DNA of 64,000 nucleotides. Source: Tessaracoccus massiliensis (GTDB lineage: Bacteria; Actinomycetota; Actinomycetes; Propionibacteriales; Propionibacteriaceae). The stretch covers positions 952,129 to 1,016,128 of the forward strand of contig NZ_LN623543.1 in NCBI RefSeq assembly GCF_000826065.2. Direction: 5' to 3'. Under the pieces are notes generated by a model. That model had not been told where the DNA came from. It worked only from the letters and a program-made list of their open reading frames with translations, and made no database searches. The position numbers and the translations under genes are program-made. Every line of letters begins with the position of its first letter. Within the stretch, counting starts at the first letter, position 1. Shown piece by piece: positions 50,224 to 59,292 of the stretch.

Positions 50224-53200
50224 ATGACGACGACCTACCCAGACTGGGTGCCCCGCCTCACGGATGCGGATCTCACTCTCCACTTCGGCGCACCCACCGT
50301 GGCGCGTGGGGCGCACTATGCCAACCTGGGCCGCGTCACCAAGATCCAGACGGCGGGCCCACTGGCCACGGCGCAGGTCCGCGGCAGCAACTTCCGGCAG
50401 TACCACACCAGCGTCACCCTCAACCGGGGCGTGCTGACGGCCACGTGCAGCTGCCCCATGCGAGCCGACTGCAAGCACGCCGTCGCCCTCATCCTCAGCA
50501 TGCGCACGCCCGCTCTCAACCGCCCGCAGACCTCCTGGCGCTCGCTGCTGCAGCCGCTCATGGACAAGCCGACCGTCACCGACGGCGCCCCCATGGCGCT
50601 GATCTTCGGCGAGGACGGCGCCGAGCTCGGCCTCACCCCGGCCCGGCTGGGCGCGCGGGGCAACTGGGTGCGTTCCGGGGTGACCTGGCCGGAGATCGTC
50701 CGCGGGCCGGCCAACCTCAGCCCCGCCCACCTCGACGCGGTGCGGGGCATCCTGGAGGCGCGCGACCTCTCCCGCGGCGCGGCGCACTGGTACCCGCAGG
50801 TGTTGCAGTTCAACGACCTGGGCCCCAGCATCTGGGAGGCCCTGCGCAGAGCCGCCGGGGCCGGTGTCGAATTCATCCCCGGCACGTCCGCCTCGGGCCG
50901 TCAGATGCCGCAGCCCACCATCCCCGCCAAGCCCTTGGAGCCCACGCTCCTGGTCCGGCGCGACGACGGCGGGCTGAGGCTCGTCCCCGCGGTGCTCGAC
51001 GGCGAGGTCGCCGTTGAGGTGACCGGCCGCGGCCTCCTCGGTCGCCCCGCGCACGGCGCCACGTTCACCCGCGGGGACCAACTCGTCCTCGGCCCGCTCT
51101 CCCGCACTCTCGAGCCGGCCGAGCAGCGGGTCTTCTCCCACGGGCCCCTCACCGTCCCGGAGCACGAGGAGGCCACCTTCGCCGCCGGGTTCCTCCCCCA
51201 GCTGCGCAGAAGGCTGCCCGTGCAGGTGGCCGACGGCGTCGCGCTCCCCGAGCCTGAGCCGCCCGCGCTGCTGCTGCAGGTGGATTTCACCGACGACGCG
51301 GCCACGCTCGCGTGGGGTTTCCGCTACCGCGTGGGCTCCACCGTCATCGACGTGCCGCTGCACGCCCGCACCTCAGAGCCGCATCCGCGCGATTACGGCG
51401 CGGAAGCCGAGCTGCTGCCGCTGGCGGCCAGCCCGTGGCTGCCTCCGCTGAGCCAGCGCCGCCCGGAACTGACCACGCTGGCAGGCCGCAACCTCATCGG
51501 GTTCGTCACCGAGACGCTGCCGCACCTGCAGGACAGCCCGCTGGTGGAGGTCGAGACTACCGGCGAGCCCCGCAGCTACCGCGAGGCGGACGAGGCCCCC
51601 GGCATCGAGCTGAAGGTCACCGAATCCCAGCAGGACGACTGGTTCGACCTGGGCGTCGATGTCACCGTCGGCGGCGAGCGGGTGCCCCTCGCACAACTGC
51701 TGGCGGCGCTCACCGCGGGGGAGGACCACCTCGTCCTCGATTCGGGGGTCTGGTTCTCCCTCGAGGTGCCGGAGCTGGCCCAGCTGCGCGAACTGCTCGA
51801 CGAGGCCAGCCAGCTCATCGAGCATGACGGCGACACCATCCGCCTACGCCCGGAGCACGCCGGCCTGTGGGACGAGTTGGTCTCGCTGGGCGTGGTGGCC
51901 GAACAATCCGCCGCGTGGCAGCAGGCGGTGGGCGGCCTGCTCGACCCGTCGTCGCTGCCGGAGGTCGCCGCACCCGTGGGCCTCGACGCGGAGCTGCGCC
52001 CCTATCAGGACACCGGTTTCCGGTGGATGACGTTCCTGTGGCAGACCAGGCTGGGCGGCATCCTGGCCGACGAGATGGGCCTGGGCAAGACCCTCCAGTC
52101 GCTGGCGTTCCTGCAGGCCGCGCACGAGCGTGGCGAGCTCACCGCACCGGCCCTCGTGGTGGCCCCCACCTCCGTGATCGGCACGTGGGCGGCGGAGGCG
52201 GAGCGGTTCGCGCCGGGCCTGCAGGTGGTGCCCATCACCGAGACACGGAAGCGACGCGGCACGGAGCTGGCCGAGGCCATCGAGGGCGCGCACCTCGTGG
52301 TGACCAGCTACACGTTGCTGCGCCTCGAGGAGGAGGCCTACCTGGGCCAGACCTGGTCCGCGGTGCTGCTCGACGAGGCCCAGTTCGTGAAGAACCACGC
52401 GTCGAAGGCGTACAAGGCGGTGCGCAGGCTGCGGGCGCGGATGAAGGTGGCCCTCACGGGCACGCCGCTGGAGAACAACCTGATGGACCTGTGGTCGTTG
52501 CTGTCGATCACCGCGCCAGGACTCTTCCCGGATCCGAAGGCGTTCACCACGGCCTTCCGCAAACCCATCGAGAACGGCAACCGGGAGATCCTCGCCCGCC
52601 TCCACCGCCGCACCCGCCCGCTGATCCTGCGCCGCACGAAGGCGACAGTGGCCGAGGAACTGCCCGACAAGCAGGAGCAGCTCGTGCCGGTGCAGCTCAC
52701 GCCGCCACACCGTCGCCTCTATGACAAGCACCTGGCGCGGGAGCGGCAGAAGATCCTCGGCCTGGTGGGGGACCTCAACCGCAACCGGATCGCCATCCTG
52801 CGCTCGCTCACCATGCTGCGCCAGCTCAGCCTCTCCCCCGCCCTGGTCGACAGCAGCTACCCCGCCGCCTCCGCCAAGATCGACGCGCTGCTCGAACTTC
52901 TCGACGAGGCCCTGTCCGAGGGCCACCGGGCGCTGGTGTTCTCCCAGTTCACCGGATTCCTCTCGCTGGTACGCCAGCGGCTCGACGCGGAGCAGATCAC
53001 CTACGAGTACCTCGACGGCCGCACGCGGGACCGGGCCGAACGCATCTCCAACTTCCGCACCGGGGACGCGTCCCTGTTCCTGATCAGCCTCAAGGCCGGC
53101 GGATTCGGGCTGACCCTCACCGAGGCGGATTACGTGTTCATCCTCGACCCGTGGTGGAACCCCGCGGCCGAGGCCCAGGCCATCGACCGCACCCACCGCA

Positions 53201-53376
53201 TCGGCCAGGACAAGCCCGTCAACGTCTACCGGCTCGTCGCGGCAGACACCATCGAGGAGAAGGTGGTGGCGCTGCAGGAGCGCAAGCGCGCCCTGTTCGA
53301 CGACGTGGTGGGCGCCGGCTCAGACACCGCGGCGCCCATGACCGCGGCAGACATCCTGGGCCTGCTCCGCGAGTAA
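50224..53376 (+). CDS. SWIM zinc-finger SNF2-family helicase
   Basis: 1050 residues from ATG 50224. An N-terminal SWIM finger (CSCPMRADCKH, about residue 78-88) precedes a beta-rich region and the Swi2/Snf2 ATPase: LADEMGLGKTLQSLAFL (Walker A), LLDEAQFVKN (DExx), ALTGTPLENNLMDLWSL, then the C-terminal lobe with VFSQFTGFL, LISLKAGGFGLTLTEAD and DPWWNPAAEAQAIDRTHRIGQ. It is a DNA translocase that remodels protein-DNA complexes. The specific role is unknown. It is a stand-alone gene divergent from nuoB. Confidence 0.93.
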   Translation: MTTTYPDWVPRLTDADLTLHFGAPTVARGAHYANLGRVTKIQTAGPLATAQVRGSNFRQYHTSVTLNRGVLTATCSCPMRADCKHAVALILSMRTPALNRPQTSWRSLLQPLMDKPTVTDGAPMALIFGEDGAELGLTPARLGARGNWVRSGVTWPEIVRGPANLSPAHLDAVRGILEARDLSRGAAHWYPQVLQFNDLGPSIWEALRRAAGAGVEFIPGTSASGRQMPQPTIPAKPLEPTLLVRRDDGGLRLVPAVLDGEVAVEVTGRGLLGRPAHGATFTRGDQLVLGPLSRTLEPAEQRVFSHGPLTVPEHEEATFAAGFLPQLRRRLPVQVADGVALPEPEPPALLLQVDFTDDAATLAWGFRYRVGSTVIDVPLHARTSEPHPRDYGAEAELLPLAASPWLPPLSQRRPELTTLAGRNLIGFVTETLPHLQDSPLVEVETTGEPRSYREADEAPGIELKVTESQQDDWFDLGVDVTVGGERVPLAQLLAALTAGEDHLVLDSGVWFSLEVPELAQLRELLDEASQLIEHDGDTIRLRPEHAGLWDELVSLGVVAEQSAAWQQAVGGLLDPSSLPEVAAPVGLDAELRPYQDTGFRWMTFLWQTRLGGILADEMGLGKTLQSLAFLQAAHERGELTAPALVVAPTSVIGTWAAEAERFAPGLQVVPITETRKRRGTELAEAIEGAHLVVTSYTLLRLEEEAYLGQTWSAVLLDEAQFVKNHASKAYKAVRRLRARMKVALTGTPLENNLMDLWSLLSITAPGLFPDPKAFTTAFRKPIENGNREILARLHRRTRPLILRRTKATVAEELPDKQEQLVPVQLTPPHRRLYDKHLARERQKILGLVGDLNRNRIAILRSLTMLRQLSLSPALVDSSYPAASAKIDALLELLDEALSEGHRALVFSQFTGFLSLVRQRLDAEQITYEYLDGRTRDRAERISNFRTGDASLFLISLKAGGFGLTLTEADYVFILDPWWNPAAEAQAIDRTHRIGQDKPVNVYRLVAADTIEEKVVALQERKRALFDDVVGAGSDTAAPMTAADILGLLRE

Positions 53377-53425
53377 ACGGAGCACTGTTATCCTGCAGGG
53401 GCACTGACTCACACAGGGGGGAACA

Positions 53426-55066
53426 ATGAAACGCACCAGGGCCACACTGCTCGCCGTCGTGATGATGTTGGGAGGGTTCCTGCTGCCAGGGTTGTCCGCG
53501 CAACAGGCATCAGCCCTTGACGTCTACATCACGCCGGGCACCCACACTCTCAACGGACGCCAGTGGAAGACGGAGTGCTCGCGCTACTCCTCGACCATAG
53601 AGCGGTGCCGCACGGAGATCTTCGCCACGCAGATCACCCGCGACGCGGCCGGAAAGTTCACGCAGTCCAACGGCTGGGCGTTCAACAACCTCACGTACAA
53701 GCCCGTCGCACACTCGCTGTGGGGCGACAACCCCCTGGCGAACCCCGGCGAGTGGACCGAGGGCGGGCGCCAGTGGCGCACCGAGTGCGGCACTCCGGCG
53801 ACGGGCCGCGACGGCTGCCGCAGCTACATCTACGGCACGGCGTACACCGCCGCGGGCGGCACCATCAAGGCCGTCAACCAGTGGATGTTCAACAACATCG
53901 TGCGCGTCAACCCCGGCACCATGAAGCTCGGCCTGGAAGCCGATCCCATCAAGCAGGCGCCCCCGTTCCTGAACGGGCGGAGGTACTTCACGCTGGGCAA
54001 CATCATCACCATGCCTCCCGCCAACGGTGAGGCCCGAGGCACGGGCAGGCTCAGCCAGATCGAGCTCGATCCGGGCGGCAAGCTGGGCACGTTCAAGGAG
54101 AGCTACTGGAGCTTCGACTGGGGCATGGCCGTCGAGTCCGATTACCCGGCGTTCCGCAGCTCCATCGCCAACCGTCCCACGGGCTGCCTGATCAGCGCGC
54201 AGGACAACGCGGACCGCGCCCGGTTGGGCCTGCCAGCGCTGCCGAACAACACCTGCGACATCCGCGCCGCGCGTTCCTTCAACGCCGCGCCCACCGTCCG
54301 CTACGGCACCTACGACTACAACACCTCGGGCGGCAACAAGATCCGCCTGTTCTGGAACGGGACCAACCTCACCGAGACGTATCTCGACGCGAGCGGCCCC
54401 GGCGCCGCGCACAGCGAGCTGCGTCTCTCCGCGCACGGCCACCGCGGCGCAGCCAACGCTCTGGGCTTCATGTTCGGCTCCAAGAAGGCACCGTCCGCCG
54501 GTCGCTCCCTTGTCCCCGAGACGCAGAAGCAGCCGCCGTGGCTGCCGCCCCGCTCAGTCAACCCCGCCAACGTCTCGCAGTCGCTGTTCCCCACCAGCGC
54601 GGGCGGCGCCGACAAGACGCTGTGGCTGCAGAACCTCGGCAAGCAGGACCTGCTGCCGGTGCGCCAGTCGTTCCAGTTCCGCGACTACGTGGCCATCGGC
54701 AACGGCGGGTGCATCGTGACCAAGCCGGAGTTCCGGGGCCGGGTCTCCCCGTCGGGATGGCACTCCTACATGTGCCCCATGGCGGATAACGGCAGGATGG
54801 TGTGGAACCACATGGCCGCCTCGCTGGTGGCTGAGGGCCATGGCCTGTGCGGCATCGGCCAGTGGGACGCCTGCGTGGCGGCCAGCCCCCGCACCACGAC
54901 CTACGCGCTGCCGGCGCGTGCTGGCGGCCACGTGTACAACGCGCTGCAACTGATCGACGACAACGGCAAGCTCGCCGCAATCGTCGGCCTCGAGACCAGC
55001 CTGTACAACCACAAGGCCAGTTCGCAGTCCGCGCTCGCGCTCTTCGCAACGGTGAGCCCGGGCTAA
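53426..55066 (+). CDS. Secreted protein of unknown family with a two-repeat Cys/Trp domain
   Basis: 546 residues with a strong AGGGGGGAA site and a signal peptide ending near AQQASA (about residue 30). Residues 35-165 contain two tandem units. Each has a RQW-x-TEC segment, a second Cys in a CR[ST] step, and a closing W-x-FNN motif (GWAFNNLTY, then QWMFNNIVR). The same domain occurs in the protein at 61802-62371. The remaining 380 residues are unrecognised: they contain further Cys (TGCLISAQDNADRARLG, NTCDIR, NGGCIV, MCPMAD, LCGIGQWDACVA), which suggests an extracellular disulfide-bonded fold. It lies between a helicase and the kor operon with no functional clue. Confidence 0.8.
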   Translation: MKRTRATLLAVVMMLGGFLLPGLSAQQASALDVYITPGTHTLNGRQWKTECSRYSSTIERCRTEIFATQITRDAAGKFTQSNGWAFNNLTYKPVAHSLWGDNPLANPGEWTEGGRQWRTECGTPATGRDGCRSYIYGTAYTAAGGTIKAVNQWMFNNIVRVNPGTMKLGLEADPIKQAPPFLNGRRYFTLGNIITMPPANGEARGTGRLSQIELDPGGKLGTFKESYWSFDWGMAVESDYPAFRSSIANRPTGCLISAQDNADRARLGLPALPNNTCDIRAARSFNAAPTVRYGTYDYNTSGGNKIRLFWNGTNLTETYLDASGPGAAHSELRLSAHGHRGAANALGFMFGSKKAPSAGRSLVPETQKQPPWLPPRSVNPANVSQSLFPTSAGGADKTLWLQNLGKQDLLPVRQSFQFRDYVAIGNGGCIVTKPEFRGRVSPSGWHSYMCPMADNGRMVWNHMAASLVAEGHGLCGIGQWDACVAASPRTTTYALPARAGGHVYNALQLIDDNGKLAAIVGLETSLYNHKASSQSALALFATVSPG

Positions 55067-55138
55067 GCGACGAATCGGGAGCCGCTTCGCGTCCGTCCTA
55101 CAATGGGGCGGACGTGAAGAAAGAAGGTCTCACGAACT

Positions 55139-57013
55139 GTGACTCAACAGCGCTCCCTTGATCGGGTCGTGATCCGCTTCGCCGGCGACTCAGGCGACGG
55201 CATGCAACTCACCGGTGACCGGTTCACCGCTGAGACGGCGTCATTCGGCAATGACATCGCCACGCTGCCCAACTTCCCAGCCGAGATCCGCGCCCCCCAG
55301 GGCACCTTGCACGGCGTCTCCAGCTTCCAGCTGCACTTCGCCAACTTCGACATTGTCACCCCGGGCGACCAACCCGACGTGCTCGTCGCGATGAACCCGG
55401 CGGCGTTGAAGGCGAACCTGAAGGATCTGCCCAAGGGCGGCGTCATCATCGTCGACACCGCAGATTTCACCCCCCGCAACCTCAAGAAGATCGGCTGGGC
55501 CACCAGCCCGCTCGACGACGGCACGCTCAGCAACTACTCGGTGCACGCGCTGGACCTCACCGGCCTGGCCACCGCCGCCGTCGAGGGCTTCGGGCTCACC
55601 CGCAAGGACGCCTCCCGCACGAAGAACATGTTCGCGCTGGGCCTGCTCAGCTGGCTGTACTCACGTCCGGTCGACGGCACGCTGCGCTTCCTCGACGAGA
55701 AGTTCGCCAGCAAGCCGGACATCCGCGACGCCAACATCGCCGCCTTCAAGGCGGGCCACGCCTACGGCGAGACCACCGAGGCGTTCGAGGTCAACTACAC
55801 CGTGGCCCCGGCCCCGGTCCCGGCCGGCCGCTACCGCCAGATCTCGGGCAACCTGGCCACGGCCTACGGCCTGATCACCGGCGCGCACAAGGCCGGCCTG
55901 CAGCTGTTCCTGGGGTCCTACCCCATCACGCCGGCCTCGGACATCCTGCACGAACTCTCGCGCCGCAAGGACCTGGGCGTCATGACGTTCCAGGCAGAGG
56001 ATGAGATCGCGGCGGTGGGCGCAGCCCTCGGCGCCTCGTTCGCGGGCTCGCTGGGCATCACCACGACGTCGGGCCCCGGCATGGCGCTCAAGTCCGAGAC
56101 CATCGGCCTGGCGGTGATGACGGAGCTGCCGCTCGTCGTGGTCAACGTGCAGCGCTCCGGCCCATCCACCGGCATGCCCACCAAGACCGAACAGGCAGAT
56201 CTCCTGCAGGCCATGTACGGCCGCAACGGCGAGTCCCCCCTGCCGGTGTTGGCGGCGAAGTCCTCCACGGACTGCTTCGACACCGCGCTGGAGGCCTGCC
56301 GGATCGCCGTCAAGTACCGCACCCCGGTGATCATGCTCTCCGACGGCTACCTCGCCAACGGGGCCGAGCCGTGGAAGCTGCCGGATCTCAGCCAGATCGA
56401 GCCCATCGAGCCGGGCTTCGCCACGGAGCCCAACGGGACCGACGCGAAGGGCGCGGCCACCTTCCTGCCGTACCAGCGCGACGAGGAGACCCTCGCCCGC
56501 GCCTGGGCCGTCCCCGGCACCCCCGGGCTGGAGCACCGCCTGGGCGGCCTCGAGAAGGCCGATGGGGCGGGCCACATCTCGTATGATCCCGACAACCACG
56601 AGCACATGACACTCACCCGCCGGGCGAAGCTGCGCGGCATCGCGCGCGACATCCCGGATCTCGTGGTCGACGACCCGGACGGCGACGCCGAGGTGCTGGT
56701 GCTCGGCTGGGGCTCAACCTACGGCCCCATCACCGCCGCCGCCCGCCGCGTGCGACTCTCCGGCCGGAAGGTGGCGCTGGCACACCTGCGTCACCTCAAC
56801 CCCATGCCGGAGAACCTCGGCGACATCCTGCACAGCTACCGCAAGGTGATCGTGCCGGAGATGAACCTGGGCCAACTCGCCGTGGTGCTGCAGGCCCGCT
56901 ACGCCAAGGCCATCACCCGCTATTCCCGCGTCCGGGGGCTGCCGATCTCGATCAACGATCTCGAGGTCGACCTGGCAGCCGAGATCGACGCCGCGCTCGA
57001 GGAGGACAACTGA
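55139..57013 (+). CDS. korA: 2-oxoglutarate:ferredoxin oxidoreductase, fused gamma-alpha subunit
   Basis: 624 residues starting at GTG 55139; a -10-like TACAAT lies at 55099-55104. The first 190 residues are the gamma domain (RFAGDSGDGMQLTGDRFT), and the alpha domain follows (FLGSYPITPASDILHEL, GLAVMTELPLVVVNVQRSGPSTGMPTKTEQ). VLVLGWGSTYG begins the CoA-binding C-terminal part. With KorB it oxidatively decarboxylates 2-oxoglutarate to succinyl-CoA, reducing ferredoxin. Its stop overlaps the korB start by one base. An identical gamma-alpha fusion is known in mycobacteria. Confidence 0.95.
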   Translation: MTQQRSLDRVVIRFAGDSGDGMQLTGDRFTAETASFGNDIATLPNFPAEIRAPQGTLHGVSSFQLHFANFDIVTPGDQPDVLVAMNPAALKANLKDLPKGGVIIVDTADFTPRNLKKIGWATSPLDDGTLSNYSVHALDLTGLATAAVEGFGLTRKDASRTKNMFALGLLSWLYSRPVDGTLRFLDEKFASKPDIRDANIAAFKAGHAYGETTEAFEVNYTVAPAPVPAGRYRQISGNLATAYGLITGAHKAGLQLFLGSYPITPASDILHELSRRKDLGVMTFQAEDEIAAVGAALGASFAGSLGITTTSGPGMALKSETIGLAVMTELPLVVVNVQRSGPSTGMPTKTEQADLLQAMYGRNGESPLPVLAAKSSTDCFDTALEACRIAVKYRTPVIMLSDGYLANGAEPWKLPDLSQIEPIEPGFATEPNGTDAKGAATFLPYQRDEETLARAWAVPGTPGLEHRLGGLEKADGAGHISYDPDNHEHMTLTRRAKLRGIARDIPDLVVDDPDGDAEVLVLGWGSTYGPITAAARRVRLSGRKVALAHLRHLNPMPENLGDILHSYRKVIVPEMNLGQLAVVLQARYAKAITRYSRVRGLPISINDLEVDLAAEIDAALEEDN

Positions 57014-58047
57014 TGTCGGGTCTTGCTGGAGTTCCGCTGAGCCTCGAACCCCTCGGCAAGAAGGACTACACCTCGGATCAGGAGGTGCGCTGGTGCCCGG
57101 GCTGCGGTGATTACGCAGTGCTGTCCACCTTCCAGTCCATGATGGGCACCCTCGGTATCAAGCGCGAGAACACCGTGATCATCTCGGGCATCGGCTGCTC
57201 GTCCCGGTTCCCCTACTACGTCGACACCTACGGGATGCACTCCATCCACGGGCGCGCGCCCGCCATCGCCACCGGCGTGGCCATGTCCCGCCCGGATCTC
57301 AACGTGTGGGTGGTCACCGGCGACGGGGACGCGCTATCCATCGGAGGCAACCACCTCATCCACACGCTGCGCCGCAACGTGAACCTCACCATCCTGCTGT
57401 TCAACAACCGGATCTACGGGCTCACCAAGGGGCAGTACTCCCCCACCTCGGAGCTGGGCAAGGTCACCAAGTCGACGCCGTACGGCTCCGCGGACCTGCC
57501 CTTCAACCCCGTGACGCTGGCGCTGGGCGCCGAGGCCACCTTCGTGGCCCGCACGATCGACTCTGACCGGGCGCACCTCACCGAGGTGCTCAACGCGGCG
57601 GCCGCCCACCGCGGCACGTCGTTGGTGGAGATCTACCAGAACTGTCCCATCTTCAACGACGACGCGTTCGCCACGTTGAAGGGGCCTGAGGGCCTGCTGA
57701 TCAAGCTGGTCGACGGGGAGCCCATCACGTTCGGGGGCGGCGAGTTCGCCGTCGTCCGTGGCGCCGACGGTGACATCCGCGTGGCGAAGACGGCCGAGGT
57801 GGATGAGGCCAGCATCGTGGTGCACGACGAGACGCGTCAGGATCCGACCCTGGCGTTCGCGCTGTCGCGCCTCACCGAGCCCGGCGTGCTGCGCCAGGCC
57901 CCCATCGGCATCTTCCGGCGGGTGGAACGGCCCAGTTATGATGACCTCGTCCGGGACCAGATCGGGTCCGTGCAGGCCGAGGACGCCGAGGCCGCACTCG
58001 CCTCCGTCCTGGCCGGGCCGGATACGTGGGAGGCAGGTGCGGGATGA
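57013..58047 (+). CDS. korB: 2-oxoglutarate:ferredoxin oxidoreductase, beta subunit
   Basis: 344 residues. RWCPGCGDYAVLSTFQ supplies cluster ligands, GIGCSSRFPYYVDTYGMHSIHGRAPAIATGVA and the TPP-magnesium motif GDGDALSIGGNHLIHTLRRN, NNRIYGLTKGQ are intact. It binds thiamine diphosphate and a [4Fe-4S] cluster. It is co-translated with korA and overlaps the next gene by 4 nt. Confidence 0.95.
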   Translation: MSGLAGVPLSLEPLGKKDYTSDQEVRWCPGCGDYAVLSTFQSMMGTLGIKRENTVIISGIGCSSRFPYYVDTYGMHSIHGRAPAIATGVAMSRPDLNVWVVTGDGDALSIGGNHLIHTLRRNVNLTILLFNNRIYGLTKGQYSPTSELGKVTKSTPYGSADLPFNPVTLALGAEATFVARTIDSDRAHLTEVLNAAAAHRGTSLVEIYQNCPIFNDDAFATLKGPEGLLIKLVDGEPITFGGGEFAVVRGADGDIRVAKTAEVDEASIVVHDETRQDPTLAFALSRLTEPGVLRQAPIGIFRRVERPSYDDLVRDQIGSVQAEDAEAALASVLAGPDTWEAGAG

Positions 58048-59273
58048 CGGACGGGCAGTCGGGCTGGCAGCCAGCCATGCTGCCTGACGGTCCCCTGTCC
58101 CCCAGCACGCCCGTGCGTCCGCCCAACCCGGACGCACCCCCACCGCCGACCACCGAGCGGTTCGACGCCGTCGGCATGCAATCGGTGCTCACCCGTGCGC
58201 GCGACCAGAGCCGGTTCGTCGCCCCGGAGATCGAAGAGGAGCGCCCCCGGCGCCCGGTCCCGGTGCGCGGCTTGTTGTGGGCCGGCATCGCCATCCTGGT
58301 GCTGGGCATCGCCATCGGGGTGGTCTATGTCAACCAGCGCGCCACCGGCCACGATCCCGACACCATCTACAAGCCTCCAGTCGCCTCCGCCACCGCGGAG
58401 GTCGTCACGGCGCAGACGCCGCAGGAGATCGTGCGCGAGTACTTCGACGCGTTGAGCTCGGGTTCCCTGGACCGGGCGCTCGCCATGGGCGAGACCGGCG
58501 GCAACGGCTCAGAGGACCTACTGAACGCGGAGGTGTTCGCCCGCGCGCGCGAACTGAGCCCCATCACGGATGTGGAGATCCTGGAGTCCAGCACCACCGC
58601 CACGGAGGTCCCGGTGCGGTACGTCATCGGCGGCGAGCCGTTCGAGACGGTCATCCCGCTGGTGCTCCTCGACACGGGCGAGTACCAGTTGGCCCGCACC
58701 ACGATGACCGTCGAGTTCTCCATCCCCGGAGGCGAGAACCTGCCGCTGCTCGTCAACGGGCACCGCGCGGATCAGACGCAGACCTATGAGGTGGTGCCCG
58801 GCTCCTACGAGGTGAGCACGGGGCTGCCCTTCGTCGACTACGCGGCCACCAGCCACCTCCATGTGGTCTCGGTGTGGAACAGCGAGGTGCGCACCGTCAA
58901 CGTCACCCCCACGCTGACCGACGCCGGCCTCATCGCCCTGCAGGACGCCGCCCGCCGCTCGCTCGAGGCCTGCATGGCCTCCGGACGGCTGGCCCCAGAG
59001 GGCTGCCCGAACGCGGCGCGGGCGGCCGGCAACCAGAGCGTCTCCAGCGCGAACTGGCGCCTCACCAACAACCCGTGGACCAGCGCCTCACCGGCCTTGA
59101 TGGCCGACGACCAGAGCATCGCCCTGATGCGGGTGCAGATCTCGACAGCGCTGGATGTCTCGTACGCCAACGGCTCCTCCAGCAGCGCCCGCCCCCAGTT
59201 CAGCGCGGAGGTCCGTGCCATGATGCTGGGTTCGGATCCGGCCGACATCGACGTGACCTGGGCCACTGCCTGA
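58044..59273 (+). CDS. Membrane-anchored protein of unknown function downstream of korB
   Basis: 409 residues from ATG 58044. A Pro-rich cytoplasmic N-terminus (about 1-70) is followed by one membrane helix (GLLWAGIAILVLGIAIGVVYV), then an extracytoplasmic part. Residues about 125-210 (PQEIVREYFDALSSGSLDRAL) look like an NTF2/DUF4878-type cup, followed by beta-rich repeats. There is no enzyme motif. The korB overlap implies co-expression, but a role in the kor reaction is not supported, because the domain faces outside. Confidence 0.75.
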   Translation: MTDGQSGWQPAMLPDGPLSPSTPVRPPNPDAPPPPTTERFDAVGMQSVLTRARDQSRFVAPEIEEERPRRPVPVRGLLWAGIAILVLGIAIGVVYVNQRATGHDPDTIYKPPVASATAEVVTAQTPQEIVREYFDALSSGSLDRALAMGETGGNGSEDLLNAEVFARARELSPITDVEILESSTTATEVPVRYVIGGEPFETVIPLVLLDTGEYQLARTTMTVEFSIPGGENLPLLVNGHRADQTQTYEVVPGSYEVSTGLPFVDYAATSHLHVVSVWNSEVRTVNVTPTLTDAGLIALQDAARRSLEACMASGRLAPEGCPNAARAAGNQSVSSANWRLTNNPWTSASPALMADDQSIALMRVQISTALDVSYANGSSSSARPQFSAEVRAMMLGSDPADIDVTWATA

Positions 59274-59292
59274 CGCCGGTAGGCTGGCGGGT

